Source of the DNA: Micromonospora citrea
GTDB lineage: Bacteria > Actinomycetota > Actinomycetes > Mycobacteriales > Micromonosporaceae
Length of the DNA: 64,000 nt
Direction: 5' to 3'
NCBI RefSeq assembly: GCF_900090315.1
Contig: NZ_FMHZ01000002.1
Span: forward strand, 6,976,501-7,040,500
Each line of letters starts with the position of its first letter. Position 1 is the first letter of the stretch. Under the pieces are notes generated by a model that was not told the DNA's origin, did not search any database, and saw only the letters and a program-made list of their open reading frames with translations. A program made the position numbers and the translations under genes. Positions 8,540-19,809 of this stretch are shown in pieces.

Positions 8540-9001
8540 TCAACCCCCCAGCGCCCGCAGCGCCGCGTCGGCATGCGCGTTCATGTCCAGCTCACTGTGG
8601 ACCACCTCGACCACCCGCCGGTCCCTGCCGATCACGAACGTCATCCGCCGCGTGCTCAACGCGCCCAGCGGCAACCGCCGCCGCACTCCGAACCGGCCCG
8701 CGACCACCCCGTCCGCGTCCGACAGCAACGGATAGTCGAACCCGTGCAGCCGCGAGAACTCCGCCTGCTTCGCCACCGGGTCCCGGCTGATCCCCACCCG
8801 GGTCGCGCCCACCGCCGCGAACTGCGCCGCCAGGTCCCGGAAGTGGCAGCTCTGCGCCGTGCACCCCCTGGTCAGCGCCGCCGGATAGAAGAACAGCACC
8901 ACCGGGCCGGCGGCCAGGAACTCCGACAGCCGCCGCGGCGTACCCGTCTGGTCGGGCAGCTCGAAGTCCTCCACCACGTCCCCGACACCCACACCCGCCA
9001 C
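8540..9001 (-). CDS. bcp: thioredoxin-dependent peroxiredoxin, BCP/PrxQ type
   Basis: Reduces peroxides with thioredoxin, cytoplasmic, 153 residues. The active-site segment GCTAQSCHFRD carries the peroxidatic Cys and a resolving Cys five residues later, the pattern of atypical two-Cys PrxQ/BCP enzymes. Start GTG 9001 is supported by a GGAGG ribosome-binding site six bases upstream. The gene is divergent from an HTH regulator, with a short dyad between them. An unknown coiled-coil protein follows downstream. Confidence 0.9.
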   Translation of the reverse strand: MAGVGVGDVVEDFELPDQTGTPRRLSEFLAAGPVVLFFYPAALTRGCTAQSCHFRDLAAQFAAVGATRVGISRDPVAKQAEFSRLHGFDYPLLSDADGVVAGRFGVRRRLPLGALSTRRMTFVIGRDRRVVEVVHSELDMNAHADAALRALGG

Positions 9002-9068
9002 CGCGCACCTCCACCGTCGTCGCCAGTGCGCCGAAGCGTATGCGATCCCGCGCCCACTAGCGTTCCCA

Positions 9069-9084
9069 TTATCGAGAATGATAA
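9069..9084 (+). promoter_or_regulatory. TTATC-n6-GATAA dyad before the HTH gene
   Basis: This inverted repeat ends 9 nt before the GTG of the regulator at 9094, where bound protein would block its transcription. It lies in the 92-nt region between divergent genes, so it could control both. The likely binder is the adjacent HTH protein (inference). Confidence 0.45.
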
Positions 9085-9093
9085 CGTCATGTC

Positions 9094-9675
9094 GTGGACA
9101 CCCCGCCTCACCGCTGGTCCGACCTGGCCCTGCACCCGGTACGCATCCGGATCCTGCGCGCGATCGCCGGCGCCCACCGCACCACCCGCGACCTCGCCGC
9201 CGCGCTGCCCGACGTCCCACAGGCCACCCTCTACCGGCACCTGGCCACCCTCGTCCGGGCCGGCCTGGTCGAGATCGCCGAGGAACGCCCCGCCGGAGGC
9301 GCCACCGAACGGATCTACGCGCTGCCCGGCGGCGGATCCTCACCCGACCCCGCCACCCTCGCCGCCGCCACCCGCGAGGACCACGCCCGCTGGTTCACCG
9401 CCTTCGTGTCGAGCCTGCTGTCGGAGTTCACCCGCTACCTCGACCGCGACCACATCGACTACACCGCCGACGGCGTCGGCTACCAGCAACTCGTGCTGCA
9501 CCTCAGCGACGCCGAACTGGCCCAGCTCGCCCAGGACCTCGGCGCACTCCTGCTCCCGCTCGCACAGCACGAACCGACCCCCGAACGGACCCCCCGGCTG
9601 CTCGCCACCATCCTGCTGCCGACCGACCCTCCCCGCACCGACCCCACCCCGGGCAACACGAAAGGACCCGCCTGA
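9094..9675 (+). CDS. winged-helix transcriptional regulator (ArsR-like HTH_20)
   Basis: DNA-binding protein of 193 residues. The N-terminal half (about 1-75: ALHPVRIRILRAIAG, TTRDLAAALPDVPQATLYRHL, GLVEIAEER) is an ArsR-type winged helix. The C-terminal helical half contains ADGVGYQQLVLHLSDAEL and resembles the effector region of YdfF-like regulators. It is translationally coupled to the next gene (TGATG, 1-nt overlap), so the pair probably acts together. A dyad sits directly before the start. The ligand is unknown. Confidence 0.78.
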   Translation: MDTPPHRWSDLALHPVRIRILRAIAGAHRTTRDLAAALPDVPQATLYRHLATLVRAGLVEIAEERPAGGATERIYALPGGGSSPDPATLAAATREDHARWFTAFVSSLLSEFTRYLDRDHIDYTADGVGYQQLVLHLSDAELAQLAQDLGALLLPLAQHEPTPERTPRLLATILLPTDPPRTDPTPGNTKGPA

Positions 9676-10040
9676 TGGCCTCCACCGCCCTCACCGCCGA
9701 CCACCTCCACATCCGCTTCACCGCCGGCGAACGAATGTGGATCCGACGAGAACACCTGACCGTGCCCCTGACCGCCGTACGGGACGCCACCGCCGTCACC
9801 GAGCCGCTACGCCTGGCCCGCGGCGCCCGCAGCGGCCTCGCCGTCTCCGGCTTCGTCAAGATCGGCACCTGGGGCGTCCTCGGTGGACCACGACAACTCG
9901 TGTCCGCCCGCGCCGGCCAACCCGGCCTGCACCTCACCGTCGACCGCGCCGTCACCGGCTACGACGAGATCCTGCTGTCCGACCCCACCGCGCCCACCGT
10001 CGCCGACGCGATCCGCCACGCCACCCGGAGCCGACCGTGA
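9675..10040 (+). CDS. conserved hypothetical protein, possible PH-like beta domain
   Basis: A 121-residue protein with alternating short beta-rich segments (HIRFTAGERMWI, LTVPLTAVRDATAV, FVKIGTWG, PGLHLTVDRAV, YDEILLSD) and a final helix. This layout resembles small bacterial pleckstrin-homology-like domains, but no motif proves it. The start ATG overlaps the stop of the upstream HTH gene by one base and has AAAGGA 8 nt before it. Being locked to a regulator gene suggests a role in the same response. Confidence 0.65.
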   Translation: MASTALTADHLHIRFTAGERMWIRREHLTVPLTAVRDATAVTEPLRLARGARSGLAVSGFVKIGTWGVLGGPRQLVSARAGQPGLHLTVDRAVTGYDEILLSDPTAPTVADAIRHATRSRP

Positions 10041-10206
10041 CCGGCGAACACCCACCCGCCGAGCCGTCCCACCCGACCAGACGCCCCGCCACCTGCGCGA
10101 CGACACGCCCCGCCGCCGCCCACGCCGCATGTGATCTCCGCCTCCACCCCGACGACGCGCCGCCACGGTAGCGTCGGCCCAGCAACCACGGCAGGGGAGT
10201 AGACCA

Positions 10207-10935
10207 TTGAAACCGGTCACCGTCATCACCGGCGGCAGCCGCGGCATCGGCGCCGCCACCGCCCGCCGCCTCGCCACCGCCGGCCACCACGTCGCGTTCA
10301 GCTACCGCCGTGACCGCACCGCCGCCGCCGCGGTGCTCGCCGACATCGAAGCCGCCGGCGTACGCGGCGTCGCCGTGCCCGCCGACACCCGCCATCCCGG
10401 CCAGGTCGCCGCCCTGTTCGACGCCGCCGCCGACCTCGGGCCACTCACCGGCCTGGTCAACAACGCCGGCGTCACCAGCCCCATCGGCCCGTTCGTCGAC
10501 CTCGACCCGGCCGACCTGCGCGACGTCGTCGACATCAACCTCGTCGGCTACGTCCTCTGCGCCCAGCAGGCCGCCCGCCGGATGGGCGACGGCGCCGCCA
10601 TCGTCAACGTCTCCTCCGCCGCCGCCACCCTCGGCAGCCCCGGCGAATACGTCCACTACGCCGCCGTCAAGGCCGCCACCGACACCCTCACCACCGGCCT
10701 GGCCAAGGAACTCGCCCCCCGGGGCATCCGCGTCAACGCCGTCGCCCCCGGCATCATCCGCACCGACATCCACGCCCTCTCCGGCCAACCGGACCGGCCC
10801 GACCGCGCCGCCGCCCGCATCCCGCTCGGCCGCCCCGGCGAACCCGACGAGGTCGCCGGCGCCATCGCCTGGCTGCTCGGCCCCGACGCCACCTACACCA
10901 CCGGCACCGTCCTGCGCGTCGCCGGCGGCCTCTGA
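10207..10935 (+). CDS. SDR-family oxidoreductase (FabG-like)
   Basis: NAD(P)-dependent short-chain dehydrogenase of 242 residues. The cofactor motif TGGSRGIG is at residues 8-15 and NNAG follows. The catalytic Ser is in NVSSAAA and the YxxxK pair is YAAVK. The C-terminal TGTVLRVAGGL segment is typical of FabG-like enzymes. The start is TTG 10207 with GGGGAG about 8 nt upstream. The substrate cannot be read from sequence. It stands alone between a regulator pair and a remnant-like region. Confidence 0.88.
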   Translation: MKPVTVITGGSRGIGAATARRLATAGHHVAFSYRRDRTAAAAVLADIEAAGVRGVAVPADTRHPGQVAALFDAAADLGPLTGLVNNAGVTSPIGPFVDLDPADLRDVVDINLVGYVLCAQQAARRMGDGAAIVNVSSAAATLGSPGEYVHYAAVKAATDTLTTGLAKELAPRGIRVNAVAPGIIRTDIHALSGQPDRPDRAAARIPLGRPGEPDEVAGAIAWLLGPDATYTTGTVLRVAGGL

Positions 10936-11031
10936 CACCGGAACCGCCGACCCGCCCCGCGAATCCGGACCGCACCGCCGACCGCGGCCCCGGTCAATCC
11001 GCCGCCCGACCCCGCGCAGGAAGGACGTGCC

Positions 11032-11169
11032 ATGCCCCTGCTCGTGGCACCCGCCGTCGCCCCCGGCACCCTCGCCCGCCTGCCCCAGCCCGACATCGAC
11101 GCCGACGGCTGGCACGACATGCACCTGCACGCCCGCCTGCGCACCGACGGCCCGCCCCCGCGCACCTGA
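11032..11169 (+). pseudogene. possible truncated GNAT-type N-terminus (45 residues)
   Basis: A reading frame of 45 codons with a good ribosome-binding site (aggaagga) before ATG 11032. Its first residues (MPLLVAPAVAPGTLARLPQP) resemble the start of actinobacterial GNAT acetyltransferases, but the fold is missing, so it may be a remnant or a small unrelated protein. The rest of the 555-nt gap 10936-11490 holds no gene I can support. A TTAGAT hexamer near 11425 might be a -10 for the next gene. Confidence 0.3.
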
Positions 11170-11490
11170 CCCGAGCGGCCCGACCCCGGATCGCCGGCGG
11201 CGTCCAGCACCTCCTGACCCCCACCAGGAGACACCTGACCGCCGGCCGCGACGGCCGCACCATCGAGCACCGGAAACTGACCGACGCAGGGGAGAAGACC
11301 CTCATCCCCTGGGCGAGGATTCGCTCCGTGCGGGTCCCCGACGACGACAGACACGACACCGCGCCGGCCGAGGCCGACGACGACCCGCGCCGACGAGGGA
11401 CCCGGCCAGCCGCCGACATTTGGTTAGATCGAGCCAGCCGACGCCACCGAAGACCGCCGCGGGCGGCCCCGCGAGACAGATGGAGACACG

Positions 11491-13887
<2,397 letters not shown>

Positions 13888-13922
13888 GGCGCACAGCGCA
13901 GCAGCGGTCGTCGTCGCACACC

Positions 13923-13958
13923 GCCCCGCCGGCCTCGGTCACGCACGGCCGGCGGGGC
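13923..13958. terminator. bidirectional terminator between convergent genes
   Basis: A perfect 12-bp stem (gccccgccggcc / ggccggcggggc) with a 12-nt loop lies between the UvrA-like gene and the convergent secreted-protein gene. Confidence 0.7.
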
Positions 13959-13963
13959 AGGAC

Positions 13964-14932
13964 TCAGCGGCGGAACACACCCAGCGCGTCGTACACGTGC
14001 CACGACCCGACCGTCTTGTCGATGGTCAGCACGTTGGTGCCGGCCACCAACGTCGCAGCGGGCAGCGCAACCTCGACGTACGAGGGCTTCAGCGGACTGT
14101 CGGGCAGGGTGGCATCGCCCTCCAGCGAGCCTCGGGTCGCACCACCCTCCAGTGCGACCTCGCGAACCGGGGCGCCGTTGAGACCGAGCGCGACCGTGCC
14201 GGGCAGGCTCGCGTGCGTGTCGATCAGCCAGATCGCCAGCCACAGGCCAGCGGCCGGCGGCGTGTCGAGGGTGAACCGGAAGGTGAACCGGTGTTCCCGC
14301 CGCCCGGCCCACGAGTCCGCCGGACCCGGGTGGATGTACGACCAGTCGGCGGTGCCGTGCACGCCGTGGGTGACGTCCACCCCGTTCGGGAACCGGGTCA
14401 GGAACTGGCTCGAAGCGTTCGGCGCCAGGGCGAACTCCAGGCTCCGCTGGTCGAACTCGCCAAGCGTGGCCACCGGCTGACCGGTGACTGTGACCGAGTC
14501 CAAGCTGGAACCGAGGACCTCCGCCGACGGTTCACTGCGGTTGCCCGCCGCGTCCACCGTCACCACCCGGTAGTGCCAGTCCTGCCGTCGGCCGCCCAAC
14601 CGTTCATGGCGGAAGTACGAGTAGACAGTCTTGCCGAGCAGGGTCTGCGGGCCGACGGCGAAGCCGGACGACCGACCGGCGTACACCGCGTAGTGGTCGA
14701 CCAGGGGGTGGAACGCCTCACCCGCCCAGGACAGCCGGATCCGGCCGAGTTCCCCGGTGGCCCGCAGGCCGTGCACCGGCTTCGGTGCGGGACCGGCGAC
14801 GTCGCCGGCGGGAGAGCCGTCCTCGGCGTGGGCCGCGGTGGCGGTGCCGACGAGGGCCGTCGAGCCGGCCAGCGCGGCGGTCAGGCCGAGCGCGGCCCGA
14901 CGGGTGACGGCGGACGGAGGCTTCTGTCGCAT
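13964..14932 (-). CDS. secreted FN3 / polysaccharide-lyase-associated domain protein
   Basis: A 322-residue exported protein. A twin-arginine-type leader (TRRAALGLTAALAGSTALVG, cleavage after AHA) is followed by a fibronectin-III-like domain (about 48-135, VHGLRATGELGRIRLSW to YRVVTVDAAGNRS). A C-terminal beta domain (about 150-322) has DWSYIHPGPADSW and SWHVYDALGVF, like the carbohydrate-binding domain III of family 4 rhamnogalacturonan lyases. No lyase catalytic domain is present, so a glycan-binding role is inferred. It starts 7 nt after phoD and closes the sugar-uptake operon. Confidence 0.75.
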   Translation of the reverse strand: MRQKPPSAVTRRAALGLTAALAGSTALVGTATAAHAEDGSPAGDVAGPAPKPVHGLRATGELGRIRLSWAGEAFHPLVDHYAVYAGRSSGFAVGPQTLLGKTVYSYFRHERLGGRRQDWHYRVVTVDAAGNRSEPSAEVLGSSLDSVTVTGQPVATLGEFDQRSLEFALAPNASSQFLTRFPNGVDVTHGVHGTADWSYIHPGPADSWAGRREHRFTFRFTLDTPPAAGLWLAIWLIDTHASLPGTVALGLNGAPVREVALEGGATRGSLEGDATLPDSPLKPSYVEVALPAATLVAGTNVLTIDKTVGSWHVYDALGVFRR

Positions 14933-14939
14933 CGGGTCC

Positions 14940-16529
14940 TCACACCTCTCGGTTCAGGCCGGGACGACCGGCCTCGGTGACGAAGCGCGCGGTCGTGGTG
15001 ATCGGCGCGCCCGGACGCAGCACGTAGGGAACGGTCTTGAACTCCGAGGTCAGCTGCGTGGGGGTCATCCGGCAGCTCAGGTAGCCCCGGCGGGCGTTGT
15101 AGAGCTTCACGTGCGGGTTGCCCAACCACAGCGGGCCGTAGCGGTCGGTGTCGGCGCCGTCGCTGTCGGAACCCACCGAGGTGCAGATCAACTCGGTACC
15201 GACCGTCGTCGAGGCCGGATCGCGCCAGTCGGCCTTCAACTCGGCGGCGATGTGCCGGTGCACGTCACCGGTGAGCACCACCGGATTGGCGATCCCGTAC
15301 CGACGCCAGGCGGCGAAGAGGCGGTCCCGGTTGGCGGCGAAGCCGTCCCACTGGTCGAAGCTGAACTCCTCGGCCGGGCCGGTGTCCCGGTCGATCTGGG
15401 CCATCACCACCTGTTGGGCCAGCACGTTCCAGACCGCGTCCGAACGGCGCAGACCGTCGTACAGCCACGCCTCCTGGGCCTGGCCGAGAATGGACCGCTG
15501 CGGGTCGAGGCGCTCCGGATCGTTGCCGGTCACGGTGTCTCCCGGGTACCGGTCCCGGTGCTGCCGGGTGTCCAGGACGTCGAACTGGGCAAGCCGCCCC
15601 CAGCGCAGCCGCCGGTACAGCGCCATGTCCGGCCCGTCCGGCCGCACGGTGAGCCGCAGCGGCAGGTTCTCGTAGAAGGCGCGGTACGCCACCGCCCGAC
15701 GGCGCAGGAAGTCGCCCGGCGGGATGCCGGTCTCGGACCACTCGTCGGCGTGGTTGTTCTGCACCTCATGGTCGTCGGTGGTGACCACCCACGGCGCGGC
15801 GGCGTGCACCGCCTGCAGATGCGGGTCCGTCTTGAACAGCGAGTACCGCAGCCGGTACTGCTCCAGGGTCACCGTCTCCACGGCGTGCGCCGGGCCGGGC
15901 AGGGACACGCCCTGACGCCGCATGTTCGCCGAGGTGATGCCGTACTCGTAGATGTAGTCGCCGAGGAAGAACACCAGGTCCGGATCCTCGCGGGCCAGAT
16001 GTTCGTACGCGGTGAAGAAGCCGTGGTACCAGGCCTGGCAGGACGCGGTGGCGAAACGGAGCGCGGCCGGCGTGCCACCCGGCTCGGGCGCGGTCCGGGT
16101 CCGGCCGACCGGGCTGATCTCGGTGCCGACCCGGAACCGGTAGAAGTACTCGCGACCGGGGCGCAGTCCGTCGACCTCGGCGTGCACCGAGTGGGCCAGT
16201 TCCGGGGTGGCCAGCGCGACGCCCCGGGCGGCGATCCGGGTGAACCGCTCGTCCTCGGCGACCTCGTACCGCACCGGGTACGGCCGGCGCGGCATCCCGC
16301 CGTGGCCGTCCTCGGCCAGCGGCTGCGGTGCGAGACGGGTCCAGAGCACCACGCCGTGGGGGAGCGGGTCACCGGAGGCGACGCCGAGCGTGAAGGGGTC
16401 GGCCGGCACCGGCCCGGTCGGGTAGTCGGCGGCGGCCGGCGCGCCGGTGCCCAGGGCGACGGCGGCACCGCTGACCCCGCTGAGGGCGAAAAACGCGCGG
16501 CGGCTCGTTCGGGGGACGGACGGTTTCAT
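14940..16529 (-). CDS. phoD: PhoD-type alkaline phosphatase/phosphodiesterase
   Basis: Secreted metallo-phosphoesterase of 529 residues. A Tat leader (SRRAFFALSGVSGAAVAL) precedes an N-terminal Ig-like PhoD domain (to about 150) and the catalytic domain, with metal-binding motifs FLGDYIYEYG, TTDDHEVQNNHADEW and TGDVHRH. Enzymes of this family use Fe and Ca and cleave phosphomonoesters or phosphodiesters, including wall teichoic acid in Bacillus. It starts 24 nt after a sugar ABC permease gene and ends 7 nt before a secreted glycan-binding-like gene, so its substrate may be a phosphorylated glycan whose sugar is then imported (inference). Confidence 0.92.
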   Translation of the reverse strand: MKPSVPRTSRRAFFALSGVSGAAVALGTGAPAAADYPTGPVPADPFTLGVASGDPLPHGVVLWTRLAPQPLAEDGHGGMPRRPYPVRYEVAEDERFTRIAARGVALATPELAHSVHAEVDGLRPGREYFYRFRVGTEISPVGRTRTAPEPGGTPAALRFATASCQAWYHGFFTAYEHLAREDPDLVFFLGDYIYEYGITSANMRRQGVSLPGPAHAVETVTLEQYRLRYSLFKTDPHLQAVHAAAPWVVTTDDHEVQNNHADEWSETGIPPGDFLRRRAVAYRAFYENLPLRLTVRPDGPDMALYRRLRWGRLAQFDVLDTRQHRDRYPGDTVTGNDPERLDPQRSILGQAQEAWLYDGLRRSDAVWNVLAQQVVMAQIDRDTGPAEEFSFDQWDGFAANRDRLFAAWRRYGIANPVVLTGDVHRHIAAELKADWRDPASTTVGTELICTSVGSDSDGADTDRYGPLWLGNPHVKLYNARRGYLSCRMTPTQLTSEFKTVPYVLRPGAPITTTARFVTEAGRPGLNREV

Positions 16530-16553
16530 CAGGACTCCAGGGGGATGCGGGGC

Positions 16554-17408
16554 CTACTTCAGGCCACCGGAGGTGAGACCTTCGACGATGCGGCGTTGGA
16601 AGAGGAGGACGGCGACGACGAGCGGCACGGTGACCAGCACACCGGCCGCCATCTGCGTACCGAACGGCTGGTCGTAGCCGTGCTGCCCGGTGAACTGGGC
16701 GACGATCACGTTGGCGGTCTTCATGTCCTGCTCGTTCACCATCGTCAACGCGATCATGAACTCGTTCCAGGCCACGACGAAGGTGATGATCGCGGTGGTG
16801 AAGACGCCCGGCGCGGCCAGCGGCAGAATGATCTTCCGGAACGCCTGGCCGGCGGTGCAACCGTCGACCATGGCCGACTGCTCCAACTCGAAGGGCAGCT
16901 GCCGGAAGAAGGCGGTCAGGTTCCACACCGCCAGCGGCAGGGCGAAGGACAGGTTCGGTACGACCATGGCCTGGTAAGTGTTGATCCACCCGATGTCGGT
17001 GAACAGCTTGAGCAGCGGAACGATCAGCAAACTCCCCGGGAACATCGACGTGGCGATGACCAGCGCCAGCACCGGCCGCTTGAACCGGAAGCGCAGCCGG
17101 GCCAACGCGTACGCGGCCGTCGTCCCGACGACCAACGTCAGCAGGGTGGTGGCCCCGGCGACCAGCAGACTGTTGCCCAGCGCCCGGACGAAACCGTTGC
17201 CCGGCTGGAACACCGCCCGGTAGTTGTCCAGCGAGAACGGGCTCGGCAACGGCGTCATCTCGAACGCGTCCTGCGAGCGCCGAAGGCTGGTCACCACCAT
17301 CCAGTAGAACGGTGCGAGGCAGAACACCACCACCGCGAGCAGCGTGGTGTGGTCACCGAGCCGACGCAGCACCGGTCGGCGTCGGGGGGATGTGGTCGTG
17401 GCGCTCAC
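16554..17408 (-). CDS. carbohydrate ABC transporter permease (MalG-like)
   Basis: Inner-membrane permease of 284 residues with six predicted membrane segments. The EAA-loop equivalent is EQSAMVDGCTAGQAFRKIIL. The N-terminal FYWMVVTSLR and NSLLVAGATT segments are typical of the MalG branch. The GTG start at 17408 overlaps the stop of the preceding permease gene by 4 nt (GTGA), so translation is coupled. No ATPase gene is in the operon; such importers usually share an MsiK-type ATPase encoded elsewhere. Confidence 0.92.
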   Translation of the reverse strand: MSATTTSPRRRPVLRRLGDHTTLLAVVVFCLAPFYWMVVTSLRRSQDAFEMTPLPSPFSLDNYRAVFQPGNGFVRALGNSLLVAGATTLLTLVVGTTAAYALARLRFRFKRPVLALVIATSMFPGSLLIVPLLKLFTDIGWINTYQAMVVPNLSFALPLAVWNLTAFFRQLPFELEQSAMVDGCTAGQAFRKIILPLAAPGVFTTAIITFVVAWNEFMIALTMVNEQDMKTANVIVAQFTGQHGYDQPFGTQMAAGVLVTVPLVVAVLLFQRRIVEGLTSGGLK

Positions 17409-18421
17409 CGGGCCGCACCTTTCGTCGTGGTCGCCGCGCCCGCCGGCCGGCCCAGCCGGGGACCGTCGCCCACCAGGTCGGCGCCGAGCAGTTTGACGAA
17501 GACGTACGCGGCGAGCGCGATGTAGCAGAACAGCAGGGTGGCGGTGGCCGCCGCCGGCCCGTACCGCAGGTTCGTGGCCTCCTCCCAGGCGAGCTGGGAC
17601 AGCGTCTCCACCGCGGGTTTCCGAGCCCCGATGAGCACCTGCGGCAGGTCGAACATCCGCAGCGCGTCCATCATCCGGAACATCACCGCGACCAGCAGCG
17701 CCGGCTTCACCAACGGCAGGGTGATGCCGACGAACTGACGCCAGGCGTTCGCACCGTCCACCCGGGCCGCCTCGTACGTCTCCCGGGGGATGACCTGCAG
17801 ACCGGCGAGGACGAGCAGCGCGACGAACGGCGCCGTCTTCCACGTGTCCGCGATGATCACCGCGAGTTTGGCCGGTACGTCCTCCGCGGTCCAGAGCACC
17901 TCGGTGCCGAGGATCGTGTTCGCCACCCCGTCGGCGGCGAAGATCCACCGCCAGAGCAGAGCCGAGATGGCGGTGGGGACCGCCCACGGCACCAGCACGC
18001 TCGCCCGGAACAGGGCCCGCCCACGGAACGCGCGGTGCATCAGCAACGCCATCCCCACACCGATCACCGTCTCGATCGCCAACGTCGTGACGGTGAAGAA
18101 CGTGGTATTCCACAACGCGTTGAGGAACCGGTCGCCGGTCGCGCCCCGGAACAGGTCGAGATAGTTGTCCAGGCCAGTGAAAGCCTCCCGGGCCACGATC
18201 AGCCCGTCGGCGTCCAGTTCCTCGGTGCTGCGATGCATCGAGTCCCACACGGCCGCGACGATCGGAAAGGCGATCACCACCCCCAGCACCGCGAAGGTGG
18301 GAGAGAGCAACAGGGCGGCCAGGCGGCCCTGCCCCGACCGGTCACGCCGTCGAGGTCGTGCGACCGGGCGGGCGGCCGTACTCGGCTGCTTCGGGTCGGC
18401 GTCGGTGGTCGTGTCGATCAC
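17405..18421 (-). CDS. carbohydrate ABC transporter permease (MalF-like)
   Basis: First permease of the CUT1-type importer, 338 residues with six membrane segments and the EAA-loop ETYEAARVDGANAWRQFVGI. I place the start at GTG 18421 because agggag lies 5-6 nt upstream; an in-frame ATG at 18475 would add 18 residues and leave only 10 nt after the binding-protein gene. The Arg-rich residues before the first membrane helix fit a cytoplasmic N-terminus. It overlaps the next permease by 4 nt. Confidence 0.9.
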   Translation of the reverse strand: MIDTTTDADPKQPSTAARPVARPRRRDRSGQGRLAALLLSPTFAVLGVVIAFPIVAAVWDSMHRSTEELDADGLIVAREAFTGLDNYLDLFRGATGDRFLNALWNTTFFTVTTLAIETVIGVGMALLMHRAFRGRALFRASVLVPWAVPTAISALLWRWIFAADGVANTILGTEVLWTAEDVPAKLAVIIADTWKTAPFVALLVLAGLQVIPRETYEAARVDGANAWRQFVGITLPLVKPALLVAVMFRMMDALRMFDLPQVLIGARKPAVETLSQLAWEEATNLRYGPAAATATLLFCYIALAAYVFVKLLGADLVGDGPRLGRPAGAATTTKGAAR

Positions 18422-18485
18422 GGTGCTCCCTGCGGTCACGCGGTCGACGGTGGGGGCGGCGGGTTCCGCCCCCACCGTGGCCAGG

Positions 18486-19771
18486 TCAGTCGGTCAGCCC
18501 GGCAAGCGCCGACTGAAGGTCGGCTGCGGCCTGGTCGACGGTCTTCGTACCGTTCATCGCCGCGTACACGTTGTCCTGGATGGCCGCCGTGACGTCGCCG
18601 TAGCGGACCACGGTCGGCCGGGGCTTGGCCCGCAGAATGCCCTCCTTGAGCACCGGCAGGTACGGGTAGAGCTTGATCTGTTCCGGGTCCTCGTAGAGCG
18701 CGGCGCGGGACAGCGGGAACGACTGCTTGCGGCCGTACTCGCGCTCGGTCTCCAGGCTCGTCATGTAGCTGATGAAGTCCCGGGCGGTGCCCTGGTGCTT
18801 GGAGAAGGCCGACACCGCGAGGTTGTTGCCGCCGAGGGTGCCGGAACCGGGGCCGTCCTTGCCCGGCAGCGGGGCCACCGCGAACCTGCCGTCCACCTTG
18901 GACGAGCCGTCGGTGGCCGAGGCGAGCGCGTAGACGTACGCCCAGTTGCGGTGGAAGACCAGCTTGCCGTCCTGGAACGCGCGCCGACCCTCCTCCTCCT
19001 TGTACGTGACACCCTTGGCCGGGATCGTCTTCTGCCTGACCCGTCCACGAGGAACTGGAGGCCGGCCTTGGCCTCGGGGGTGTCCACCCGGGGCTTGCCC
19101 TCGTCGTCGAAGACCGTGCCGCCGGCGGACTGGACCGCCTCGGCGTAGTTGACGGTCAACCCCTCGTACTTGTCGTGCTGGCCGGCGTAGCAGTCCACCC
19201 CGGCGCCGGCGGGCAGCTTGGCCACGGCGGCGCAGGCGTCGCGCAACTCGGCCCAGGTGGTCGGGGCCTGCTTGATGCCCGCGGCGTCCAACAGGTCCTT
19301 GCGGTAGTAGAGGATGCCGGTGCCGGTGAGCCAGGGCGCCGCGTACAGCTTCCCCCGGTACTTCCCGGTCTCCAGGGCGGGGGCGAGGTACGTGTCCACG
19401 TCGAGCTTGTCGGGGGCGAGTTCCACCACCCAGCGGCGGGCCGCGAACTCGGCGGTCCAGACCGCGTCGAGCTGCACCACGTCGTACGCGTCCGACTTGA
19501 TCTGGGCGTTCTGCACGAGCATCTGCCGGGTCTGGTCGGCCGCCTCGGGCAGCTCGACCAGGCGGACCTGCTCCTGCGGGTGCTCGGCATTCCACGCGTC
19601 GATCAACTTCTGCAACTGACCGGTGAGGTCCTTGCCGGTCGCGAAGGTGATCGGGCCCCGGGCGTCGTTGGTGCCGGTGGCCTGCGGCTTCTCCGGTTCC
19701 GAGCCGCAGGCGGCCAGCGTGCCGGCGAGGCAGAGCGCCACGGCGGCGGCGGACAATCGTCTGGTCAGCAT
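18486..19771 (-). pseudogene. sugar-binding lipoprotein, frameshifted
   Basis: Extracytoplasmic solute-binding protein (SBP family 1) of the importer. It starts at ATG 19771 (MLTRRLSAAAVALCLAG) with ggag upstream, and a lipobox LAAC gives a lipid-anchored Cys. The reading frame is intact to about 19043, where VDG should be followed by VRQKTIPAKG; instead one base is missing in a short G run of the coding strand (plus 19040-19043). The remainder (TYKEEEGRRAFQDGK to the stop at 18486) continues in another frame and is well conserved. A one-base correction would restore about 428 residues, so sequence error and a true recent mutation are both possible. Confidence 0.85.
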
Positions 19772-19809
19772 CGACCTGCTCCTGATCCGTGTGGGTTGGG
19801 GGTGGGGGG

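Noticed and set aside
9063..9090. Fur/Zur box between peroxiredoxin and HTH genes
   Set aside because: gagaatgataa resembles half of such a box, but the other half does not match; a simple TTATC-n6-GATAA dyad explains it better.
13964..14932. Complete polysaccharide lyase
   Set aside because: Only the FN3-like and C-terminal beta domains are present; the catalytic domain of family 4 lyases is missing.
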